Source: Pseudomonadota bacterium
GTDB taxonomy: Bacteria; Pseudomonadota; Alphaproteobacteria; Caulobacterales; Caulobacteraceae
Assembly (NCBI GenBank): GCA_023433655.1
Contig: JAEYUE010000150.1
Span: 1-5,094, forward strand
DNA: 5,094 nucleotides
Reading direction: 5' to 3'
In this document: one piece after another, positions 1-4,908 of the stretch
How the letters are laid out: every line of letters begins with the position of its first letter
How positions within the stretch are numbered: position 1 is the stretch's first letter
The notes under the pieces: generated by a model
What the model was told of the DNA's origin: nothing
Seen by the model: only the letters and a program-made list of their open reading frames with translations
Databases searched by the model: none
Program-made: the position numbers and the translations under genes

Positions 1-369
1 GCCGAGGCCAACGCCGCGGCCGACAAGGCCCGCAAGGAGCTGGTGGAGGCCCAGAACTCGGCCGACGCCCTGATCCACTCGACCGAGAAGGCCCTGGCCG
101 AGCACGGCGACAAGGTCGGCGAGACCGAGAAGACCGCCATCCAGACCGCGCTCGACGACCTCAAGTCGGCGAAGGACGGCTCCGACCCGGAAGCCATCCG
201 CGAGAAGACCAACACCCTCGCCCAGGCCTCGATGAAGCTCGGCGAGGCCATGTATGCGGCCCAGCAGGGCTCGGGCGAGGCCGCCGCGGCCGAGCAGCCG
301 GCCGACGACGGCGTGGTCGACGCCGAGTTCGAGGAAGTCTCGGACACGGACGAGAAGAAGAGCGCCTGA
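1..369 (+). CDS. dnaK: Molecular chaperone DnaK (Hsp70), C-terminal fragment
   Basis: The frame is open from base 1 to TGA 367-369 and gives the last 122 residues of DnaK; the start lies outside the window. DnaK is the cytoplasmic ATP-dependent Hsp70 chaperone that works with DnaJ and GrpE. What is visible is the end of the substrate-binding region: a helical lid rich in Ala, Glu and Lys (roughly residues 1-80 of the fragment, including KARKELVEAQNSADALI and STEKALAEHGDKV), a low-complexity Gly/Ala/Glu linker, and the acidic tail VVDAEFEEVSD. That tail matches the conserved VVDAEFEEV ending of bacterial DnaK, which makes the call secure despite the missing ATPase and beta-sandwich domains. 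dnaJ follows in the same direction, the usual order, but a strong terminator and a probable separate promoter lie between them. Confidence 0.96.
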   Translation, partial: AEANAAADKARKELVEAQNSADALIHSTEKALAEHGDKVGETEKTAIQTALDDLKSAKDGSDPEAIREKTNTLAQASMKLGEAMYAAQQGSGEAAAAEQPADDGVVDAEFEEVSDTDEKKSA

Positions 370-386
370 CAACGGCGCAAACCCCC

Positions 387-423
387 AAGGCCCCGCTTGT
401 CTTTCCGACGGGCGGGGCCTTTT
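387..423 (+). terminator. Intrinsic terminator after dnaK
   Basis: The arms AAGGCCCCGC (387-396) and GCGGGGCCTT (412-421) are perfectly complementary. The sequence between them extends the stem through TTGTC (397-401) and GACGG (407-411), with two G-T wobble pairs, leaving the five-base loop TTTCC. The result is a stem of about 15 bp, with T420-T423 forming a short T tract at its 3' end. It sits 17 bases after the dnaK stop codon. It should end or strongly attenuate dnaK transcription before dnaJ. Confidence 0.9.
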
Positions 424-430
424 CATGGAA

Positions 431-458
431 CTTGCATGATCCGATCGGGCGCCCATGT
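431..458 (+). promoter_or_regulatory. Candidate RpoH (sigma-32) heat-shock promoter of dnaJ
   Basis: CTTGCA at 431-436 and GCCCATGT at 451-458 are separated by 14 bases. The enterobacterial sigma-32 consensus is CTTGAA, 13-15 bases, then CCCCATNT, so the match is 5/6 and 7/8 with an ideal spacer. The site lies just downstream of the dnaK terminator and upstream of dnaJ, a classic RpoH-regulon gene. Transcription would start near base 465, giving a leader of about 70 bases. The motif and spacing are seen directly; promoter activity is inferred. Confidence 0.65.
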
Positions 459-470
459 CAGCCCGGTCGA

Positions 471-506
471 CGTCGCGCTTCAGACGGCCGGAAACAGGGC
501 GCGGCG
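471..506 (+). promoter_or_regulatory. Possible leader hairpin of the dnaJ mRNA
   Basis: CGTCGCGC (471-478) can pair with GCGCGGCG (499-506) over 8 bp including one G-T wobble, enclosing a 20-base loop. It would sit near the 5' end of the leader made from the promoter at 431-458. The ribosome site AAGAGGA (521-527, ten bases before the ATG) remains unpaired, so this does not look like a ROSE-type thermometer. Such GC-rich pairings arise easily by chance here. Confidence 0.25.
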
Positions 507-537
507 CGCGGCGGGAGAGTAAGAGGACGAACGCCAG

Positions 538-1725
538 ATGGCGACGCGTGACTATTACGAGATTCTGGGGGTCGAGCGGACCATCGACGCCGCGGGGCTG
601 AAATCGGCCTATCGCAAGCTGGCCATGCAGCACCACCCCGACCGCAACGGCGGTTGCGAGGAGGCGATGGCGCGCTTCAAGGAGATCTCCGAGGCCTATT
701 CGGTGCTCTCCGACGACCAGAAGCGCGCCGCCTACGACCGTTTCGGCCACGCCGGCGTGAACGGCGGCGCGGGCGGCAATCCCTTCGGGGCCGGCGGGGC
801 CGGCTTCGCCGACGTCAACGACATCTTTTCCCCGGTCTTCGGCGAGGCGTTCGGCGACGTCTTCGGCGGTCGGGCCGCCGGCCGCCAGCAGGGCCCGCGC
901 CGCGGCTCCGACCTGCGCTACGACCTCGAGATCAGCCTGGAGCAGGCCTACAAGGGCGCCGACGTCGAGATCGGCGTGCCCACCACCGCGGCCTGCGAGA
1001 CCTGCGACGGCTCGGGCGCGAAGAAGGGCACCCAGCCGGTCACCTGCACCACCTGCCAGGGGGCCGGCCGCGTGCGCACCGCCAACGGCTTCTTCCAGGT
1101 CGAGCGCACCTGCCCCCGCTGCGGCGGCCAGGGCCAGATGATCGCCGAGCCCTGCGGGACCTGTCACGGCCACGGCCAGGTCCGCAAGACCCGCAAGCTG
1201 CAGCTCAAGGTTCCCGCGGGGGTCGACGACGGCTCGCGCATCCGCCTGTCGGGCGAGGGCGACGCCGGCCAGCGCGGCGGCCCGCGCGGCGACCTCTACG
1301 TCTTCATTTCCGTCACGCCGCACGAACTGTTCGAGCGCGACAACCTCGACCTGCTGGTCACCGTGCCGGTGCCGATGACGGTGGCGGCCCTCGGCGGCGA
1401 GATCGACGCCCCCTGCCTCGTCTCCGACGCCTGCGACGGGCGCTGCAAGCAGTCGGTCTCGGTCCCCGCCGGCTCCCAGACCGGCAAGACCGTGCGCATC
1501 AAGGGCAAGGGCATGCCCCACCTGAACGGCCGCCAGCGCGGCGATCTGGTGGTCGAGCTGTTCGTCGAGACGCCGACCGACCTGACCCCGCACCAGAAGG
1601 AGCTGCTGCAGGAACTGGCGGCCTCGCTGGGCGAAAGCCAGACCCCGCGCAATACCTCCTTCGCCGGCAAGGCCAAACGTTTCTGGGCCGACATCCTCGG
1701 CGACGCCCGGGAAACCGCCCAGTGA
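538..1725 (+). CDS. dnaJ: Chaperone protein DnaJ (class A Hsp40)
   Basis: This is a complete 395-residue DnaJ, slightly longer than the family's usual 370-380. DnaJ delivers unfolded proteins to DnaK and stimulates its ATPase in the cytoplasm. The J domain (about 4-70) carries the catalytic HPD at 33-35. A Gly/Phe-rich stretch (about 73-118) contains DIF at 95-97. The zinc domain has all four CxxCxGxG repeats, CETCDGSG 153-160, CTTCQGAG 170-177, CPRCGGQG 192-199 and CGTCHGHG 206-213, so two zinc ions should bind. The C-terminal substrate-binding domains follow, with QTGKTVRIKGKGMP (314-327) and RGDL (334-337). Oddly, GGEIDAP is followed by an insertion relative to E. coli DnaJ that contains three extra cysteines (293, 299, 303). 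The ATG at 538 follows AAGAGGA at 521-527, and the protein begins with the expected short lead-in to DYYEILGV. dapB overlaps the stop codon. Confidence 0.97.
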   Translation: MATRDYYEILGVERTIDAAGLKSAYRKLAMQHHPDRNGGCEEAMARFKEISEAYSVLSDDQKRAAYDRFGHAGVNGGAGGNPFGAGGAGFADVNDIFSPVFGEAFGDVFGGRAAGRQQGPRRGSDLRYDLEISLEQAYKGADVEIGVPTTAACETCDGSGAKKGTQPVTCTTCQGAGRVRTANGFFQVERTCPRCGGQGQMIAEPCGTCHGHGQVRKTRKLQLKVPAGVDDGSRIRLSGEGDAGQRGGPRGDLYVFISVTPHELFERDNLDLLVTVPVPMTVAALGGEIDAPCLVSDACDGRCKQSVSVPAGSQTGKTVRIKGKGMPHLNGRQRGDLVVELFVETPTDLTPHQKELLQELAASLGESQTPRNTSFAGKAKRFWADILGDARETAQ

Positions 1726-2495
1726 CGCCGGCCGGGGGGCGGCCGCCGGGCGGCATCTTCCACGTCGGCATCTCCGGCGCCCGCGGCCGCATGGGCCGCG
1801 CCGTCTCGGCAGTTCTGGACGCGCGCGAGGACGTCGTCGTCGCCGCCCGCTTCGATCGCGGCGAGAGCCCCGACCTGTCGCTGTGCGACGTGATCATCGA
1901 CTTCTCCACCCCCGACCATTCGGTCGAACTGGCCCAGGCCTGCGCCACCCGCGGCGGCCCGGCCCTGGTCATCGGCTCCACCGGCCTGACCCCGGACCAG
2001 GACGCGGCCCTGCTCAAGGCCTCCGAAGCCGTTCCGATCGTGCGCAGCGGCAATTTCTCGCTGGGCGTCAACATCCTCATCGGCCTGGTCGAGCACGCCG
2101 CCCAACGGCTGGACGCGCAGGACTGGGACATCGAGGTGCTGGAGACGCACCACCGGCGCAAGGCCGACGCCCCGTCGGGCACCGCCCTGATGCTGGGCGA
2201 GGCCGCCGCCAACGGCCGCGGCGAGGATCTCGCCGAGGTCCGGCGCGCCCCCTACGACGGCATCACCGGCCCGCGCGAAACCGGCAAGATCGGCTTCGCC
2301 TCGCTGCGCGCCGGGGGGGTGATCGGCGAGCACACCGTGCTGTTCGCCTCCGACGACGAGACCCTGACCCTCAGCCACTCGGCCATCGACCGGTCCCTGT
2401 TCGCCAAAGGGGCCGTCGCCGCCGCCGCCTGGGTCCGCGGCCGCAAGCCGGGCCTCTACGACATGCAGGACGTGCTGGGCTTCCGGCAGGCGTAG
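1722..2495 (+). CDS. dapB: 4-hydroxy-tetrahydrodipicolinate reductase
   Basis: DapB reduces hydroxy-tetrahydrodipicolinate with NAD(P)H in the diaminopimelate/lysine pathway, supplying peptidoglycan and protein synthesis. The 257-residue protein has a Rossmann cofactor site with glycines at 16, 19, 22 and 25 (GISGARGRMG). D45-R46 stand where E. coli has Glu38-Arg39, suggesting both cofactors may be used. FSTP (61-64), GSTGL (85-89) and SGNFSLGVN (109-117) are conserved. The active-site block ETHHRRKADAPSGTA begins at E141, with H143 and K147 matching the E. coli catalytic pair His159/Lys163. The loop between the second and third strands is shorter than in E. coli, which explains the small size (273 residues there). 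The GTG at 1722 is the only workable start: the next in-frame candidate is Met24 inside the cofactor motif. The dnaJ stop and this start share GTGA, and upstream ribosome-site signal is weak, so translation is probably coupled to dnaJ. Confidence 0.95.
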   Translation: MTPAGGRPPGGIFHVGISGARGRMGRAVSAVLDAREDVVVAARFDRGESPDLSLCDVIIDFSTPDHSVELAQACATRGGPALVIGSTGLTPDQDAALLKASEAVPIVRSGNFSLGVNILIGLVEHAAQRLDAQDWDIEVLETHHRRKADAPSGTALMLGEAAANGRGEDLAEVRRAPYDGITGPRETGKIGFASLRAGGVIGEHTVLFASDDETLTLSHSAIDRSLFAKGAVAAAAWVRGRKPGLYDMQDVLGFRQA

Positions 2496-2640
2496 CCTGC
2501 CTGGAGCGCCAACGCTCGCGACGCGGTCGCTCGCTGCTTGAGCGCTGGCATGCGCGAAGCGCCAGGCCGCGTCGGGTCGGGACCCGAAGGGCGGCGCGCA
2601 GCAGTCAGGTCCCGAAGGGCCGACGACCGCGGCCCGCTCA
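2496..2640. repeat. Hairpin-rich spacer between convergent genes
   Basis: This noncoding stretch holds at least six short perfect inverted repeats in a row: GAGCG 2504-2508 with CGCTC 2513-2517; GCGAC 2518-2522 with GTCGC 2526-2530; CGCT 2532-2535 with AGCG 2541-2544; CTGGC 2545-2549 with GCCAG 2561-2565; TCGGGTC 2572-2578 with GACCCGA 2581-2587; and GGGCC 2617-2621 with GGCCC 2631-2635. GCCTGG (2499-2504) can also pair with CCAGGC (2562-2567). The word CCCGAAGGGC occurs twice, 28 bases apart (2583-2592 and 2611-2620). The density resembles REP-like extragenic elements or a bidirectional transcription-ending region, but no T tract is present and I recognise no named family. Confidence 0.5.
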
Positions 2641-2645
2641 GGAAT

Positions 2646-2672
2646 GCACTGAAGACCTCAGGTCTTCAGTGC
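2646..2672. repeat. 27-base palindrome at the 3' end of the membrane-protein gene
   Basis: The left arm GCACTGAAGACCT (2646-2658) and right arm AGGTCTTCAGTGC (2660-2672) are exact reverse complements around a single C at 2659. As RNA from either strand it folds into a stem of about 10-12 bp with a tiny loop. It contains the stop codon (2666-2668) of the minus-strand gene and closes the hairpin-rich spacer. Neither side carries a T tract, so it would be an atypical terminator. It could instead stabilise 3' ends or bind a dimeric protein. Confidence 0.7.
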
Positions 2673-3028
2673 GCGTGCCTGCGGTGCCCGACGCCGCCCG
2701 TGACCAGCGACTTGATGAGGAAGAACACGGCGATGACGATGGCGTAGCCGAGGAACAGGGCCAGCACGCCCATCCAGAAGGTCAGGGTCAGCAGGTCCGG
2801 CAGCACCAGGGCGCCGCCGTCCAGCACCGGCCGGATCACCCCGATCGCCACGTGAACCAGCGCCGCGCCCAGCGCGGTGGCCCACAGCCGGCTCCAGGCC
2901 GGCATCAGCAGGGCCGCGATCACCGCGATCAGCAGGCCCATGACCTGGTTGACGCCGTCGAACCCGCCCTGAGCCAGGCCGAACACGCCGCCCACGACGG
3001 CGGCAATCCAATCGAACAGGGACTCCAT
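2666..3028 (-). CDS. Small three-helix inner-membrane protein, function unknown
   Basis: I do not recognise this 120-residue protein and assign no function. It has a short amphipathic start (MESLFDWIAAVVGG), then three hydrophobic stretches likely to span the membrane: about 27-44 (VMGLLIAVIAALLMPAW), about 48-66 (RLWATALGAALVHVAIGVI) and about 83-106 (TFWMGVLALFLGYAIVIAVFFLI). The first two are separated by a short SR-containing turn, and the last two by a loop with RPVLDGG. No cleavable signal or catalytic motif is visible. The tail GHRRHAH is basic and His-rich and is partly encoded inside the palindrome at 2646-2672. The ATG at 3028 is well supported by a perfect GGAGGT (3040-3035 on this strand) six bases upstream. 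It lies 73 bases after dut on the same strand, so it may be the last gene of a coaBC-dut unit or have its own promoter. Confidence 0.82.
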   Translation of the reverse strand: MESLFDWIAAVVGGVFGLAQGGFDGVNQVMGLLIAVIAALLMPAWSRLWATALGAALVHVAIGVIRPVLDGGALVLPDLLTLTFWMGVLALFLGYAIVIAVFFLIKSLVTGGVGHRRHAH

Positions 3029-3034
3029 ACGCCG

Positions 3035-3040
3035 ACCTCC
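3035..3040 (-). promoter_or_regulatory. Strong ribosome binding site of the membrane-protein gene
   Basis: GGAGGT on the minus strand, six bases before the ATG at 3028-3026, is a perfect Shine-Dalgarno core with good spacing. It rules out the longer open frame that continues upstream into dut and fixes the start at 3028. Confidence 0.85.
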
Positions 3041-3101
3041 GTCTGCTTCGGCCAGCTTGGCCGTGGACAAGGTTAACGCCGGTCCGCGAAAATGGCTCCG
3101 G

Positions 3102-3551
3102 CTACCGGCCGGTCGAGCCGAATCCGCCCGCGCCGCGCGCCGTCTCATCCAGCGAGGCCGCCTCGATGACATCCGCCTGTTCGTGCCGGGCGATCACCAT
3201 CTGGGCGATGCGCTCGCCGCGGGTGATGACGAAAGGCTCCTGGCCGTGGTTGATCAGGATCACCCCCACCTCGCCGCGGTAGTCGCTGTCGATCGTGCCC
3301 GGCGCGTTCAGGCAGGTGACCCCGTGCTTCAGCGCCAGCCCCGAGCGCGGCCGCACCTGCGCCTCGTAGCCCGGCTCCAGCGCGATCTTCAGCCCCGTCG
3401 GGACCAGCGCCCGCGCCCCCGGGGTCAGGATCAGGGTGGCGTCCTCCGCCAGCGCCGCGCGCAGGTCCATCCCGGCCGATCCGGCGGTTTCATAGGCCGG
3501 CAGGGGCAGGCCCTCGGCGTGCGGCAGGCGTTCGACGCGGACGGTCGTCAT
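3102..3551 (-). CDS. dut: dUTP diphosphatase (trimeric dUTPase)
   Basis: Dut hydrolyses dUTP to dUMP and pyrophosphate, keeping uracil out of DNA and feeding thymidylate synthesis in the cytoplasm. The 149 residues are typical of the homotrimeric family (about 150), and all five signature motifs are present in order: AGMDLRA (26-32), PRSGLALKHG (68-77), GTIDSDYRGEV (85-95) with Asp90 in the active-site D-Y-R position, RGERIAQMVI (111-120), and the flexible Gly-rich RGAGGFGSTG arm (139-148) that closes over the nucleotide. The ATG at 3551-3549 follows the coaBC stop by 13 bases. GAGGA overlapping that stop (3566-3562) is a good ribosome site ten bases away, so dut is almost certainly cotranscribed with coaBC. 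The same pair is adjacent in E. coli (dfp-dut). Confidence 0.96.
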   Translation of the reverse strand: MTTVRVERLPHAEGLPLPAYETAGSAGMDLRAALAEDATLILTPGARALVPTGLKIALEPGYEAQVRPRSGLALKHGVTCLNAPGTIDSDYRGEVGVILINHGQEPFVITRGERIAQMVIARHEQADVIEAASLDETARGAGGFGSTGR

Positions 3552-3564
3552 GGAGCGGTCTTCC

Positions 3565-4791
3565 TCAGGCGCTGAAGTGGTCGGCGATGCGGGCGGCCAA
3601 TCGGCGCGCCACCTCGGCCTTCGACTGGCGCGGCCAGGCCTCGGCGGCGCCGTCTCGCGTGAACAGGGTCACGGCGTTGGCGTCGGCGCCGAACACCGCG
3701 TCCGAGACGTCGTTGCCGACGATCCAGTCGCAGCCCTTTCTCGACAGCTTGGCCCGGGCGTTGGCCTCGAGGTCCGCCGTCTCGGCGGCGAAGCCCACGA
3801 CCAACGCCGGCCGCCGCTTCCCGGGCGCCGACACGCCCGCGAGGATGTCGGGGTTCTCGATCAGGGCCAGCGAGGGCGGCCCGCCAGGGGCCTTCTTGAT
3901 CTTCCCGGACGCGACGCTGTCCACGCGCCAGTCCGACACCGCCGCGCTCATCACCGCCACGTCGGCGGGCAGGGCCGCCTCGACCGCCGCCTGCATCTCC
4001 TGCGCCGTCTCCACGGAGACCCGCTGCACGCCCGGCGGGACGGACAGGGCGACCGGCCCCGACACCAGCGTCACCCGCGCCCCCAGCGCCGCCAGGGCCG
4101 CGGCGATGGCGTAGCCCTGCTTGCCGCTGGAGCGGTTGGTCAGGCCCCGCACCGGATCGATCGGCTCGAAGGTCGGGCCGGCGGTGACCACCGCGTGGCG
4201 TCCCGCCAGCGGCCGCCCGTCCGGGCCGGCCAGCAGGCCCTCGATCGCCGCCAGGATCGCCGCCGGCTCGGCCATCCGTCCGGGACCGAACTCGCCGCAG
4301 GCCATCTCGCCCTCGTCGGGCCCGACCACCGCCGCGCCGTGGAAGCCCTCGAACCCCTTCAGCCGCGCCATATTGGCCTGCACCGCCGGATGCAGCCACA
4401 TGCGCACGTTCATCGCCGGGGCCCACAGCGTCTTCTTGTCGGTGGCCAGCAGGGTGGTCGAGGCGAGGTCGTCGGCCAGGCCGTTGGCGGCCTTGGCGAT
4501 CAGCCCGGCTGTGGCCGGCGCGACCACCACCAGGTCGGCCCAGCGGGACAGCTCGATATGGCCCATGGCAGTCTCGTCGTCAGGCAGGAACAGCTCCTGA
4601 CGCACCGGCTCGCCGGTGAGGGCGGCCAGCGACATCGGCGTGACGAACTCGGCTCCGGCCCTGGTCAGCACGGCCCGGACCTCGACCCCCGCCTTCTTCA
4701 GCAGCCGCACCAGCTCCAGCGACTTGTAGGCGGCCACGCCGCCGCCGACGATCAGCAGGATCTTTCGTCCGGACAGCGGCATGGAGGTCAT
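3565..4791 (-). CDS. coaBC: Bifunctional phosphopantothenoylcysteine decarboxylase / phosphopantothenate-cysteine ligase
   Basis: CoaBC carries out two coenzyme A steps: CTP-dependent joining of cysteine to 4'-phosphopantothenate (CoaB), then FMN-dependent decarboxylation to 4'-phosphopantetheine (CoaC). The 408 residues cover both domains. The N-terminal CoaC half (about 7-185) has GGGVAAYK (16-23), His78 in MGHIEL, Asn128 in PAMN and Cys165 in MACGEFGPGRM, corresponding to E. coli His75, Asn125 and Cys158. The CoaB half (about 196-405) has TAGPTFEPIDPVRGLTNRSSG (203-223), SAAVSDWR (282-289), KIKK (297-300), NPDI (313-316) and GFAAET (333-338). Two starts are possible. ATG 4791 has no ribosome site but sits where the promoter predicts transcription to begin, so I chose it as a leaderless start. 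ATG 4782 (MPLSGRK) aligns best with the E. coli N terminus MSLAGKK and cannot be excluded. Confidence 0.96.
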   Translation of the reverse strand: MTSMPLSGRKILLIVGGGVAAYKSLELVRLLKKAGVEVRAVLTRAGAEFVTPMSLAALTGEPVRQELFLPDDETAMGHIELSRWADLVVVAPATAGLIAKAANGLADDLASTTLLATDKKTLWAPAMNVRMWLHPAVQANMARLKGFEGFHGAAVVGPDEGEMACGEFGPGRMAEPAAILAAIEGLLAGPDGRPLAGRHAVVTAGPTFEPIDPVRGLTNRSSGKQGYAIAAALAALGARVTLVSGPVALSVPPGVQRVSVETAQEMQAAVEAALPADVAVMSAAVSDWRVDSVASGKIKKAPGGPPSLALIENPDILAGVSAPGKRRPALVVGFAAETADLEANARAKLSRKGCDWIVGNDVSDAVFGADANAVTLFTRDGAAEAWPRQSKAEVARRLAARIADHFSA

Positions 4792-4798
4792 GCCGCTG
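4774..4798. repeat. 25-base inverted repeat over the coaBC start
   Basis: CAGCGGCAT (4774-4782) and ATGCCGCTG (4790-4798) are exact reverse complements around the seven-base spacer GGAGGTC. Read on the minus strand, the repeat contains both candidate coaBC ATG codons and the DNA between the -10 element and the predicted transcription start. It could be a binding site for a dimeric regulator. Part of it is constrained by coding for MPLS, so it may be accidental. Confidence 0.4.
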
Positions 4799-4826
4799 AT
4801 CTAGCGGCCCCGCCGTCCGGCGTCGA
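4798..4826 (-). promoter_or_regulatory. Housekeeping promoter of coaBC (Caulobacter-type)
   Basis: On the minus strand TCGACGC (4826-4820) is followed after 14 bases by GCTAGATC (4805-4798). The published Caulobacter housekeeping consensus is TTGACGS, 10-14 bases, then GCTANAWC. The -10 element matches completely, the -35 element matches 6/7, and the spacing is within range. Placing the last base of the -10 element at -7 puts +1 at 4791, the A of the first coaBC ATG, which also explains the lack of a ribosome site. Confidence 0.65.
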
Positions 4827-4839
4827 GGGAGGCGGCGCC

Positions 4840-4882
4840 GAACAAGAACATTGCATGAACAAAATAACGGCGATATGGAGTC
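4840..4882. promoter_or_regulatory. AT-rich divergent control patch with GAACA repeats and a GANTC site
   Basis: In a region otherwise very GC-rich, 4840-4876 is AT-rich. It carries GAACAA at 4840-4845, GAACAT at 4846-4851 and GAACAA at 4857-4862. A GANTC site (GAGTC, 4878-4882), the target of the cell-cycle methylase CcrM in Caulobacterales, lies about 27 bases before the lipoprotein start. The lipoprotein promoter should lie in this patch, but I see no convincing -35/-10 pair. Confidence 0.3.
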
Positions 4883-4908
4883 CGCCGGGTTATCGGATGG
4901 AGGGTTCG

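Noticed and set aside
654..1721. Open frame on the plus strand running through dnaJ into dapB without a stop, which could suggest a long fused dapB
   Set aside because: The upstream translation is Arg/Pro-rich out-of-frame reading of dnaJ with no recognisable domain. Real DapB sequence begins only after the GTG at 1722.
1296..2378. Long open frame of 360 codons on the minus strand, antisense to dnaJ and dapB
   Set aside because: Composition is a Gly/Ala/Arg/Val-rich mirror of the GC-rich genes opposite, with no motif or ribosome site. dnaJ and dapB account for this DNA.
1883..3076. 397-codon plus-strand frame across dapB, the spacer and the membrane-protein gene
   Set aside because: Arg/Gly/Pro-rich low-complexity translation crossing the palindromes and two convergent genes; a high-GC shadow frame.
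3072..3077. GTTAAC (GTTAACC on the minus strand) upstream of the membrane-protein gene as a CtrA site
   Set aside because: Only one half of the TTAA-N7-TTAA motif is present, with no promoter elements nearby.
3078..3109. Terminator after dut formed by GCCGGT (3078-3083) and ACCGGC (3104-3109)
   Set aside because: Only six pairs with a 20-base loop, overlapping the dut stop and lacking a T tract at the correct end.
4774..4808. RNA switch in which AGCGGC pairs alternately with upstream or downstream GCCGCT to hide or expose the coaBC start
   Set aside because: If transcription starts at the first ATG, as the promoter predicts, the central and upstream arms are not in the RNA. A DNA-level explanation is more consistent.
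4851..4879. TTGCAT, 17 bases, TATGGA as a promoter for the lipoprotein gene
   Set aside because: Only three of six bases match in each hexamer and it does not fit the Caulobacter-type consensus seen at coaBC.
4855..4908. Upstream in-frame ATG (4855) extending the lipoprotein by 18 residues
   Set aside because: No ribosome site precedes it, and the extension would spoil the short basic start of the signal peptide. ATG 4909/4912 has GGAGGG upstream.
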